Shown piece by piece: positions 1-5,511 of a DNA stretch of 6,999 bases. Positions within the stretch are counted from its first letter, which is position 1; the number at the start of each line of letters is the position of its first letter. This DNA comes from Planctomycetia bacterium (GTDB taxonomy: Bacteria; Planctomycetota; Planctomycetia; Gemmatales; Gemmataceae): NCBI GenBank assembly GCA_022616395.1, contig JAKEEV010000635.1, positions 1 through 6,999 on the forward strand, in the 5' to 3' direction. Position numbers and translations under genes: made by a program. Below the pieces are notes generated by a model that saw only the letters and a list, made by a program, of their open reading frames with translations, was not told the origin of the DNA and did no database searches.

Positions 1-180
1 CTGACGCTTCCGGCTCCGATTAAGAACCGTCGCTGACGCTTCCGGCTCCGATCAAAGACCGTCGCGACGCTTCCGGCTCCGATTGAAGACCGTCGCTGAC
101 GCTTCCGGCTCCGATTGAAGACCCGTCGCGACGCTTCCGGCTCCGATTGAAGACCGTCGCTGACGCTTCCGGCTCCGATA
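1..180. repeat. tandem direct repeat array, about 32-base unit, six copies, open at the left edge
   Basis: Six copies of a unit whose core is gacgcttccggctccgat, beginning at 1, 33, 65, 96, 129 and 160, so the periods are 32, 32, 31, 33 and 31 bases. The linkers are near-identical too (variants of tgaagaccgtcg), and units starting ctgacg and cgacg partly alternate. The period is not a multiple of three, and the array lies downstream of the hydrolase gene, so it is not coding. The last unit breaks off after its core and runs into a GTAGG-type repeat end at 188-210. The array probably continues beyond the window. Its end ggctccgat is also found at the end of the gagccgcgaccgtc palindromes elsewhere in the window. 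Confidence 0.93.
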
Positions 181-187
181 AGGAAGA

Positions 188-210
188 GCCGCTCGGCAAG
201 CAGCACCTAC
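188..210 (-). repeat. partial GTAGG-hairpin (REP-like) unit abutting the hydrolase stop codon
   Basis: On the minus strand this starts GTAGG and continues with an imperfect hairpin, arms TGCTGC and GCGGCT around loop TTGCCGA. It matches the left end of the composite element at 6291-6414 at all but one of 23 positions. The GTAGG follows immediately after the TAA stop of the alpha/beta hydrolase. No second, inverted unit is seen, because the other side is the tandem array. Confidence 0.75.
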
Positions 211-1257
211 TTACGCAACCGGCACAGGTTCGTGAACTTCGCCGAGGTAACGGTCGAAGAACTCCAACACCTGCCGGTGGTACTCTTCACCCGCAACGTT
301 CAGAGCCTGATTGTGTTTGGCCTTCGACACCAGCCAGAGTTTCTTCACTCCGGTGGCTCGTTCAAAGAGAGCTTGAGCCATTTCGGGCTTGATGTACGTG
401 TCGCCAGCGCCGTGGATCATCAGGAGCGGGCGGTTGAGCTTTGCGGCAGCTTTCTCCACGCTGGGATAGTTCACTCCGCGATTGCGGGCCACTCGCTTCG
501 CACCGACCGCGCCAATCAGTCCGTAGAACCACGTCGGGAGAGCGCGCTGAATCAGTTTCCGGTCGCTGTAAATTTCAATCCAGCGCCTCATATAAGGAAC
601 CATCGTCGTGTGCGTTCCGTACATCCCATCAGTAACCACGCAGCGCACCCACGGGTCATTCGCGGCTACCAGAACGCCGGTTCCGCCCCCTTTGCTAATA
701 CCAAAGAGACCAATGCCGCGCGAATCGGCATCCGGGCGCGTTCGCAGATACGCGATTGCCGCACGCATGTCGGCGACGTCGCGGTCGGTCACCCACTGGA
801 GCGGTTCGTAGTTCGCGTCTCGGTCGCTCTCGCCCTGATTGCGTGGTTCAACCGCGAACACATCGTATCCCGCTTCGATAAGTCCCTGGCAATACTGCCG
901 ACACGCCCAGCGGTTCGAGCCGAACTCCAGTCCGAAGAGAATCACCCCACGACGCTGAGGAGCTGTGGTTGGGAAGTAGCATCCGCGCAGTGCCAGTCCA
1001 TCAACAGCCGGGATGGTAACTTCTTCGGCACGCGGGTCTGGTTCGCCGCGAGGAACTACGAACAGCGGCTTCTCCTGGAAGATGCGGGTGAGGAACCCCA
1101 TGTACTTCCAGCGGATGTAGAGATACATCACGGCCAGCGCCAGCCCCATGATGATGGGCGGCACGGCAAGAAACAGGCCGACATAGAGCCAGAAAATCAC
1201 TGCGCGCGTTCCTCGGTGTACATCGGAGGGGGTGGGAAGGCGCCCAAAAACCCACAC
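211..1257 (-). CDS. membrane-anchored alpha/beta hydrolase
   Basis: A 348-residue protein with an N-terminal hydrophobic segment (about residues 18-48) followed by basic residues (RWK), then an alpha/beta-hydrolase domain. The likely triad is S188 in GISKGG, D286 in HGAGDTYIKP and H315 in KAKHNQAL. The family includes esterases, lipases, thioesterases and acyltransferases; the substrate cannot be told from sequence. The anchor suggests action at a membrane surface. It is the last gene of the same-strand run, 154 bases after the ketosynthase. It could release or move the acyl product, but it may also be independently expressed. The start is uncertain: the longest frame begins with GTG at 1257 without a Shine-Dalgarno, while a GTG at 1200 has GAGG about 10 bases upstream but would start right at the membrane segment. 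The TAA stop is directly followed by a GTAGG repeat unit. Confidence 0.85.
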   Translation of the reverse strand: MWVFGRLPTPSDVHRGTRAVIFWLYVGLFLAVPPIIMGLALAVMYLYIRWKYMGFLTRIFQEKPLFVVPRGEPDPRAEEVTIPAVDGLALRGCYFPTTAPQRRGVILFGLEFGSNRWACRQYCQGLIEAGYDVFAVEPRNQGESDRDANYEPLQWVTDRDVADMRAAIAYLRTRPDADSRGIGLFGISKGGGTGVLVAANDPWVRCVVTDGMYGTHTTMVPYMRRWIEIYSDRKLIQRALPTWFYGLIGAVGAKRVARNRGVNYPSVEKAAAKLNRPLLMIHGAGDTYIKPEMAQALFERATGVKKLWLVSKAKHNQALNVAGEEYHRQVLEFFDRYLGEVHEPVPVA

Positions 1258-1270
1258 GGGATGAACAGCT

Positions 1271-1308
1271 ATTGTATGAGGATTAAAGCGTCAGTTCGGA
1301 AATCCTCA
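1271..1308 (-). promoter_or_regulatory. possible -10 element and palindrome upstream of the hydrolase
   Basis: On the minus strand an 8-base inverted repeat TGAGGATT/AATCCTCA (1301-1308 and 1277-1284, 16-base spacer) ends next to TACAAT at 1271-1276, which matches five of six bases of a sigma-70 -10 box. No convincing -35 box is at the right distance. If it works, the transcript would start about 7 bases before the GTG at 1257, which would favour the GTG at 1200 as the start. Weak evidence. Confidence 0.25.
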
Positions 1309-1353
1309 AACAACCTACGTTTCTTGGGTCTTGCAAGCCGAACGCATCTTTCG

Positions 1354-1407
1354 GAGCCGCGACCGTCAGGGAGCGCGTGCCTTTAGCGCTCCCGACGGTC
1401 GCGGCTC
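1354..1407. repeat. long inverted repeat of the gagccgcgaccgtc family after the ketosynthase stop
   Basis: Arms of 22 bases (1354-1375) and 21 bases (1387-1407) match perfectly except for one unpaired base, around an 11-base loop. The element begins 4 bases beyond the stop codon of the ketosynthase gene. It would fold into a very stable RNA hairpin and could stop exonucleases or slow transcription. No T-run follows it in either direction, so a standard intrinsic terminator is not supported. The same arm recurs three times at 5001-5084. Confidence 0.92.
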
Positions 1408-1411
1408 TGAT

Positions 1412-2698
1412 TTATTCAAACCGGCTGGCGACGAGCGAGATATTCTGCCCGCCGAAGCCGAAGCTGTTGGAGAGCACGTGTCGGAAGCGGAGTTCGCGAC
1501 CGACGTTGGGCACGTAGTCGAGGTCGCAGTCCGGGTCGGGCGTCTGGTAGTTGATCGTCGGCGGGATCGCGCCTTTGAGGAGCGCCATCACCGAGATGAC
1601 CAGTTCCGCAACGCCCGCGGCCGCGATCAAGTGGCCCAACATGCTCTTGCTGCTCGAAATCGGAACCTTCTTCGCATAGTCACCGAACACCGCCTTGATC
1701 GCCGCGGTCTCGGCCGCGTCGTTGGCCTGGGTGCTTGTGCCGTGAGCGTTGATGTAACCGATGTCGGTGGGGTTCACGTGCGCATCGGCGAGTGCATCCG
1801 CCATACAACGGATTGCCCCGCGGCCTTCCGGGTGTGGGTCCGTCATGCGGAAGGCGTCCGCCGTGGAACCGTAGCCGGTCAGTTCGGCGATGATGTTCGC
1901 TCCGCGAGCTTTCGCGTGGTCAAGCTCTTCCAGAACGATTAACCCGGCACCTTCGCCGATCACGAAGCCGTCGCGAGTGAGATCGAACGGCCGACTGGCG
2001 GTTGTGGGGCTATCGTTTCGCTGCGACAGAGCCGTGAGGCGGTTGAAGCCAGTGATGCCGAGCGGAGTTATCATGCTGTGCGATCCGCCGGCGAGCATCA
2101 CATCCGCCTCGCCGGTGCGAATCATCTCTGTTGCTTCTCCGATGGCCTGCGAACTCGCCGCACACGCCGTCTGGCAAGAGGCGAACGGACCATCGAGCGC
2201 GAACGCATCGGCAAGGTAACCGCTTGGCGAGAACATCTCCTGTTCGGCTTCCTGTGGGCCGTTGAGTCGCTTGAAGAGCAGCCCGACCGCTTGGCGGATG
2301 TCCGCGGTGCGTTCCCCCGGCGCGGTGAAAGTCGCGGTGCTCGTTGCGAGCGAAGTGAAGTCCTCGGTTCCTTCACCCGACCCCAGATAAACACCCATTC
2401 GCGAGCGGTCGCCTTTGGGTTCCAATAGTCCGGCCTCCGCGAGAGCCTGTTTGCCGGCTCCCAGAGCGTAGCGCGTGTTCACTCCGCAGTGTCGGTAGCG
2501 GGTCACGTCTGGCATGTACTTCGCCAGGTCGAAGCCCTTGACCTCGGAAGCGAATGTAGTCGGGAACGTCCGCGCATCGAACTTCGAGATCGGCCCGACA
2601 GCCGTTCGCCCCTCCATCTGGCTGGCGAACAACTCCCCGACGCTGTGACCCAGCGGCGTGATGACACCCATTCCCGTAATGACAACCCGTCGTTTCAT
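1412..2698 (-). CDS. fabF: beta-ketoacyl-ACP synthase, FabF/KAS II family, catalytically complete
   Basis: A 428-residue ketosynthase that condenses an acyl chain with malonyl-ACP. All key residues are present: C179 in SCQTACAAS, H319 in NAHGTSTQAND, K351 and H356 in SSSKSMLGHLIAAAG, and the GFGG loop at 414-417. The N-terminus MKRRVVITGMGVITPLG is typical. An upstream start at 2767 would add 23 residues and overlap the preceding gene; the ATG at 2698 is preferred because it begins the conserved domain and has a strong GGAGGG Shine-Dalgarno at 2705-2710, 6 bases away. It lies 34 bases after the KS-like partner gene, and the two probably form a KS/chain-length-factor heterodimer. Residues about 112-165, between the first core segment and the Cys region, are longer than in FabF, and the partner has a comparable expansion. 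A long inverted repeat directly follows the stop codon. It could also be read as a stand-alone FabF. Confidence 0.94.
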   Translation of the reverse strand: MKRRVVITGMGVITPLGHSVGELFASQMEGRTAVGPISKFDARTFPTTFASEVKGFDLAKYMPDVTRYRHCGVNTRYALGAGKQALAEAGLLEPKGDRSRMGVYLGSGEGTEDFTSLATSTATFTAPGERTADIRQAVGLLFKRLNGPQEAEQEMFSPSGYLADAFALDGPFASCQTACAASSQAIGEATEMIRTGEADVMLAGGSHSMITPLGITGFNRLTALSQRNDSPTTASRPFDLTRDGFVIGEGAGLIVLEELDHAKARGANIIAELTGYGSTADAFRMTDPHPEGRGAIRCMADALADAHVNPTDIGYINAHGTSTQANDAAETAAIKAVFGDYAKKVPISSSKSMLGHLIAAAGVAELVISVMALLKGAIPPTINYQTPDPDCDLDYVPNVGRELRFRHVLSNSFGFGGQNISLVASRFE

Positions 2699-2704
2699 TG
2701 CACA

Positions 2705-2724
2705 CCCTCCGGCCTTGCGGCCGG
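2705..2724 (-). promoter_or_regulatory. GNRA-loop hairpin overlapping the ketosynthase ribosome binding site
   Basis: In the 34-base gap between the KS-like and KS genes the minus strand reads CCGGCC, loop GCAA, GGCCGG (2724-2709), a perfect 6-base-pair stem with a GNRA tetraloop. The last two bases of the stem are the first two of the GGAGGG Shine-Dalgarno (2710-2705), which is 6 bases from the ATG. The structure could tune translation of the KS relative to its partner. It may also be only a short GC palindrome. Confidence 0.5.
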
Positions 2725-2732
2725 GGTTCGCC

Positions 2733-4007
2733 TTAAGAGTCCCATTTCCGAACCACGACCGCGGCACATTGGCCCAGGTCGGTGTAAGTCACTTTCAGCG
2801 CGTAAGGCTTGGTTACGGTTCTCAGCGCTCCGGTGTGAACCGCGATTGGGCAATCGGCCGCGGGCTTCTCGTGGTTGAGCGTGCCGGGCAGTTGGCCGTT
2901 CTTGAGCGCGAACACACTACACGCCAATTCCATCAGTGAGGACGCGGCTCCCATGTTGCCGAATCGACTCAGAGGAGCGAACACCGGCGTATCGCGGCCG
3001 AACACCTCCGCAATTCCGCGCGCTTCAAATGCGTCCCCCAGCGTGGAACCGGTCCCGTGCGCGTTCACATGGTCGATGTCGGTCGGGTGAACTCCAGCGG
3101 AGGTGAGTGCATTGCGAATGACCCGCGCAAGCCCCGGACCTTTCTTTCCGCGATCAACTCCCATCGCCCAGCCGACCACTTCGCCGAGGATGTTCGCATT
3201 GCGGGCGTGGGCGTGGGTGAGATCTTCCAGAGTGAACACCGCGGAGCCTTCACCGGGCACAGTGCCATCACGTGTGGCATCGAATGGACGAATCGCGTGA
3301 GTTGGGTCGTCGTTGCGCTTCGACATTTGCAGGAACAAGTTGAACCGGGTCATGCTCACGGGATTGATGCGCGATTCGCTGCTCCCCACGACCATCACAT
3401 CGGCCGTTCCGCGTCGAATAATGCGTGCGGCCTCGGCCAGCGCGATCAGCCCCGCTGTGTCGCCCGGAATCTGGGTGTTACTCGGTCCCTGGATGTCGTG
3501 GAGAATTGTCGTGTGGCACGCAGGCATGTTCGGAAGGTACTTCAGCATCCACAGCGGAGCGATTTCATTTAGCCCAGGAGAACCCCACGCGGTCATGTTC
3601 ACCGTCTGGCCGTCTGGTGAAGCAATCTTGCTGGCGCCGGCCATGTCGTTGAGGTCGGTTGCTCCCATCAATGAGGCGAACTCGATTCCAATGCGCTGAG
3701 GAGAGATGGTTCCCTTCGTGATGCCCGCGTTCTGAATTGCGAATTGGGCGCCGATGACTCCGAGTTCAACGGTTCGAGCCATCGCGTTGAGTGACCGGCG
3801 GTAGCTCTTGTCGATGAACGCTTTGGCGGAGAAGTCGGGAACTTCGCCCGCGATGTGGGTGGGCAATTCGGAGGCGTCGAAAAGCGTGACGGTGCGAATT
3901 CCGGAAGTGCCCGCGACGAGCGCTTGCCAGAGTGCGTCGGGCGTCGAACCGATCGGGCTTAGGACGCCGAAGCCGGTGAGGACGGTTCGGCGGGAGTTCG
4001 TTCTCAT
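2733..4007 (-). CDS. ketosynthase-like protein lacking the catalytic Cys, chain-length-factor-like
   Basis: A 424-residue thiolase-fold protein, full length for the FabF/KAS II family, with TGFGVLSPIG at 11-20, RPFDATRDGTVPGEGSA at 240-256 and NAHGTGSTLGD at 315-325. At the position of the active-site Cys (TAC in FabF) it has D183 within PGDTAG. The second catalytic His is N351 (FGNMG), and the conserved Lys five residues before it is L346. Only the first His, H317, remains. This pattern is that of a chain-length factor, a KS-like subunit that cannot condense but dimerises with a true KS. The true KS gene starts 34 bases downstream, which fits such a pair. The ATG at 4007 gives the normal family N-terminus; only a weak GAG precedes it. 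A gene-free gap of about 500 bases separates it from the preceding dehydratase gene. A decarboxylase-type KS variant is the main alternative. Confidence 0.88.
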   Translation of the reverse strand: MRTNSRRTVLTGFGVLSPIGSTPDALWQALVAGTSGIRTVTLFDASELPTHIAGEVPDFSAKAFIDKSYRRSLNAMARTVELGVIGAQFAIQNAGITKGTISPQRIGIEFASLMGATDLNDMAGASKIASPDGQTVNMTAWGSPGLNEIAPLWMLKYLPNMPACHTTILHDIQGPSNTQIPGDTAGLIALAEAARIIRRGTADVMVVGSSESRINPVSMTRFNLFLQMSKRNDDPTHAIRPFDATRDGTVPGEGSAVFTLEDLTHAHARNANILGEVVGWAMGVDRGKKGPGLARVIRNALTSAGVHPTDIDHVNAHGTGSTLGDAFEARGIAEVFGRDTPVFAPLSRFGNMGAASSLMELACSVFALKNGQLPGTLNHEKPAADCPIAVHTGALRTVTKPYALKVTYTDLGQCAAVVVRKWDS

Positions 4008-4286
4008 GGTGCTACTCAGGCTGATTCCGTGAACATCTGCTGCGCTGCCCTCCCGTCCCGCAGAGACCGCACGGACGCCTCTCTAAATAGTGCTAGTGCA
4101 GGAGGGATACCGAGTTGCGCCCTTCAGTGGGGGTAACGCGGATTTCGCAACTTAAGAAGGTCCGGCAATGCGGGTAAATTGGGTTATTGGGCCTCTGTTA
4201 AACACGCAAAGCCCCGGTTGGGGCCTCGCGGGGGTCGTGTCGGTCGGGAATCAACCGCATCCTGCGCAACGGTTCTCTCACATCAT
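4008..4286. other. gene-free leader upstream of the KS-like gene
   Basis: Part of the gap of about 500 bases between the second dehydratase and the KS-like gene. Short open frames here have no recognisable protein features. A small hairpin gcccc-ggtt-ggggc lies at 4211-4224. On the minus strand it is followed by a loose T-rich stretch (tttgcgtgttt), which resembles a weak terminator. No promoter with both a good -35 and -10 was found on the minus strand. Whether the KS pair is transcribed separately from the upstream genes is open. Confidence 0.5.
4201..4224 (-). terminator. weak terminator-like hairpin
   Basis: The minus strand carries a GC-rich stem of 5 Watson-Crick pairs (GCCCC/GGGGC, loop AACC), extendable by a G-T and an A-T pair, followed by TTTGCGTGTTT. 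The stem is short and the T-run interrupted, so termination would be partial at best. Confidence 0.3.
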
Positions 4287-4380
4287 CCTTCGTGTCTGGA
4301 TTGGTGTGTTAATGGTGTTTGGGCCGAAAAGACAGAAAGACACGGCCCAAACACCAGACACCCCAATCCAGGCACGAAGG
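4287..4380. repeat. 94-base imperfect inverted repeat between the dehydratase and KS-like genes
   Basis: Arms 4287-4326 (40 bases) and 4343-4380 (38 bases) are inverted copies with about three substitutions and a 2-base length difference, around a 16-base A-rich loop. The outer ends are ccttcgtg and cacgaagg. It contains no open frame. No T-run follows on the minus strand, so it is not a normal terminator. The size and structure suggest a small non-autonomous mobile element or a dispersed hairpin repeat, but no target duplication is evident. Confidence 0.85.
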
Positions 4381-4384
4381 GAAC

Positions 4385-4426
4385 CTAAGCGGGCTTTGTA
4401 GCAACCGCTTTGGCCATGTTCAGCAG
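4385..4426 (-). pseudogene. duplicated 3' end of the second dehydratase gene
   Basis: A 26-base stretch (4401-4426) is identical to 4525-4550 inside the dehydratase gene and encodes the same LLNMAKAV plus the first two bases of the next Ala codon. Beyond it the copy reads on to TKPA and a TAG stop at 4385-4387. Between the two copies lie the GTAGG repeat element and the present stop. The fragment looks like the former end of the dehydratase gene, left behind when the repeat element and duplication gave the gene a new end (KAPGT). The offset of 124 bases is not a multiple of three, so read-through would not restore it. Confidence 0.7.
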
Positions 4427-4509
4427 TAGGACAGGCTTCTTGCCTGTCTGTCTTGTAGGAGAGGCATCTTGCCTGTCATTCCTTCAGACAGGTGTCCAGC
4501 CTGTCCTAC
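4426..4509. repeat. composite REP-like element with three GTAGG-hairpin units
   Basis: Three 23-base units each have GTAGG followed by a hairpin: 4426-4448 (plus strand, arms ACAGGC/GCCTGT), 4455-4477 (plus strand, AGAGGC/GCCTGT, with one mismatch) and 4487-4509 (minus strand, ACAGGC and ACCTGT). The outer ends form an exact 11-base inverted repeat, gtaggacaggc and gcctgtcctac. The right-hand GTAGG supplies the TAG stop of the second dehydratase gene. GTAG plus a hairpin is the layout of REP sequences recognised by RAYT transposases. No transposase gene is present in the window. Confidence 0.8.
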
Positions 4510-4988
4510 GTTCCGGGCGCTTTGGCAACCGCTTTGGCCATGTTCAGCAGGTGAGTCAACTCCCCGCTGAAGACAAACTTCGTGTCCGGCAATCCCGGAG
4601 GCAGTTGAGCCGCCGTGACGTGCGCGAACATGATGTCGGCCTCCGCGACCAGTTCGGTTCCACTGTGAGCGGTTGCCGATACGCGGGCACCGGTGTCGTT
4701 GAGGTCCGACATTGTGGTGGTATAGGTCAACTGTTCGCCGACCACTGCTTCGCGGTGGAACTTCGCCGTCATCTTCGCGAGCACCACGTTTTCGCGATAC
4801 TGTCGGGCTTCCCCAACCAGGATACCGCCGGTCTGAGCCAGCCCTTCGAGAATCAGCGGCGCGGGCATGACCGGGAAGCCGGGAAAGTGGTCGGCGAAGT
4901 GGTCCTCGGCAAGGCTGAGGTTCTTCACCGCCGTGGCTGACTTCCCGGACTCGAAGCTCACGAATCTGTCGATCCACGTCCAGCGCAT
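4506..4988 (-). CDS. FabZ-like 3-hydroxyacyl-ACP dehydratase with intact catalytic His/Glu
   Basis: A 160-residue hotdog dehydratase expected to convert 3-hydroxyacyl-ACP to trans-2-enoyl-ACP. It carries DHFPGFPVMPAPLILEGLAQ (33-52) with catalytic H34 and E48 and the usual Q52. The Gly after VMP in most FabZ proteins is Ala here (A43). It is a paralogue of the first gene in the cluster: the first 42 residues align without a gap. The ATG at 4988 is preceded only by a weak GGA. The final residues KAPGT and the TAG stop abut a GTAGG repeat element, and a second copy of the codons for LLNMAKAVA plus a different tail and stop lies beyond that element at 4385-4426. The C-terminus has therefore probably been altered by the insertion. 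The upstream gap holds three copies of the gagccgcgaccgtc repeat. Function as a dehydratase is well supported; pairing with the first dehydratase is inferred. Confidence 0.92.
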   Translation of the reverse strand: MRWTWIDRFVSFESGKSATAVKNLSLAEDHFADHFPGFPVMPAPLILEGLAQTGGILVGEARQYRENVVLAKMTAKFHREAVVGEQLTYTTTMSDLNDTGARVSATAHSGTELVAEADIMFAHVTAAQLPPGLPDTKFVFSGELTHLLNMAKAVAKAPGT

Positions 4989-5000
4989 GTTCAGTTTTCC

Positions 5001-5084
5001 GAGCCGCGACCGTCAGGGAGCACTGTCAGAGCCGCGACCGTCAGGGAGCGAAGACCGAAGCACGCTCCCTGACGGTCGCGGCTC
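5001..5084. repeat. gagccgcgaccgtc repeat cluster: two direct copies and one inverted copy
   Basis: Copies lie at 5001-5021 and 5029-5050 (plus strand) and 5063-5084 (inverted). The second and third form a perfect 22-base inverted repeat with a 12-base loop. The cluster fills most of the gap between the ACP stop (5099) and the start of the second dehydratase (4988), so it would form a strong hairpin in the middle of the presumed operon transcript. No T-run accompanies it. The arm sequence is the same as at 1354-1407. Confidence 0.92.
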
Positions 5085-5098
5085 CGATTTAGCCTGCC

Positions 5099-5491
5099 TC
5101 ACTTCGCGGTGGCCAGTTTCGATTCCAGGTAGCGCACGATCAGATCGACGGTGAACAGGTCTTCGACCTTCTCGACGCGGGGGTTTTGCTTGAACTCGCT
5201 GAGGTCGGCGAAGGGCATTTGCTTTTCGAGTTCGGCCAGGCCGACCGGCGTCACCTTTCCCTCGGCGACGAAGCGAGCGTCTCCCTGGAAGATACTCTCT
5301 GGAAAGAGTTCTTCTCGCGGGATGGTGATCTTGAACTGTTTTTCCAGGCGGAAGACGATGTCCAGAAAGTCGATAGATTCGGCGCCCAGGTCTGCCTTGA
5401 GGCGCGCGGTGGGGGTAACTTGGTCCTCGTCCAAGCTCAGGGCTTCCACAAGTGTGGTACGAACTTTCGCGAAGATCTCTTCGTGCGTCAT
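5099..5491 (-). CDS. long acyl carrier protein with a helix II-III insertion
   Basis: A 130-residue acyl carrier protein, the phosphopantetheinylated carrier of the growing chain. The attachment site is S39 in LGAESIDFLDIVF (35-47), followed by the acidic helix II typical of ACPs. Ordinary bacterial ACPs have about 75-80 residues. Here the part matching the end of helix II (FKITIPREE, 53-61) and the part matching the last helix (KVEDLFTVDLIVRYLESKL, 108-126) are separated by about 45 extra residues containing GKVTPVGLAELEKQMP (78-93). The extra segment is in frame, with no sign of frameshift. The ATG at 5491 has a GGAGAAG Shine-Dalgarno at 5498-5504; upstream extension to 5593 would only read into fabG in another frame. 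It follows fabG by 20 bases and is separated from the next dehydratase by a palindromic repeat. The ACP assignment is firm; the role of the insertion is unknown. Confidence 0.92.
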   Translation of the reverse strand: MTHEEIFAKVRTTLVEALSLDEDQVTPTARLKADLGAESIDFLDIVFRLEKQFKITIPREELFPESIFQGDARFVAEGKVTPVGLAELEKQMPFADLSEFKQNPRVEKVEDLFTVDLIVRYLESKLATAK

Positions 5492-5511
5492 GTCTGACTT
5501 CTCCAGGCCGA

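Noticed and set aside
1..180. CRISPR array
   Set aside because: The spacing is regular, but the segments between the cores are nearly the same as each other and only about 13-15 bases long, so there are no unique spacers. No cas gene is present.
232..1386. A 384-codon open frame on the plus strand opposite the hydrolase
   Set aside because: It is the antisense of a gene with a clear catalytic triad, and its translation shows no domain, motif or ordered composition. It also runs on into the inverted repeat. It is a by-product of high GC content.
1354..1407. Intrinsic terminator after the ketosynthase gene
   Set aside because: The hairpin is strong, but there is no T-run after it on the minus strand, and the same arms occur in the middle of the cluster at 5001-5084. 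It is better described as a dispersed repeat.
1412..2767. Longer ketosynthase start at 2767
   Set aside because: It would overlap the end of the preceding gene by 35 bases and add a 23-residue tail not seen in the family. The ATG at 2698 has an excellent Shine-Dalgarno and gives the standard N-terminus.
4426..4509. Insertion sequence with its own transposase
   Set aside because: The element is only 84 bases long and has no coding capacity. It can only be a passively mobilised repeat.
4420..4977. A 185-codon minus-strand frame overlapping the second dehydratase
   Set aside because: It is an out-of-frame reading of the dehydratase gene that runs into the repeat element. It has a low-complexity Arg/Gly/Ser-rich composition and no motif.
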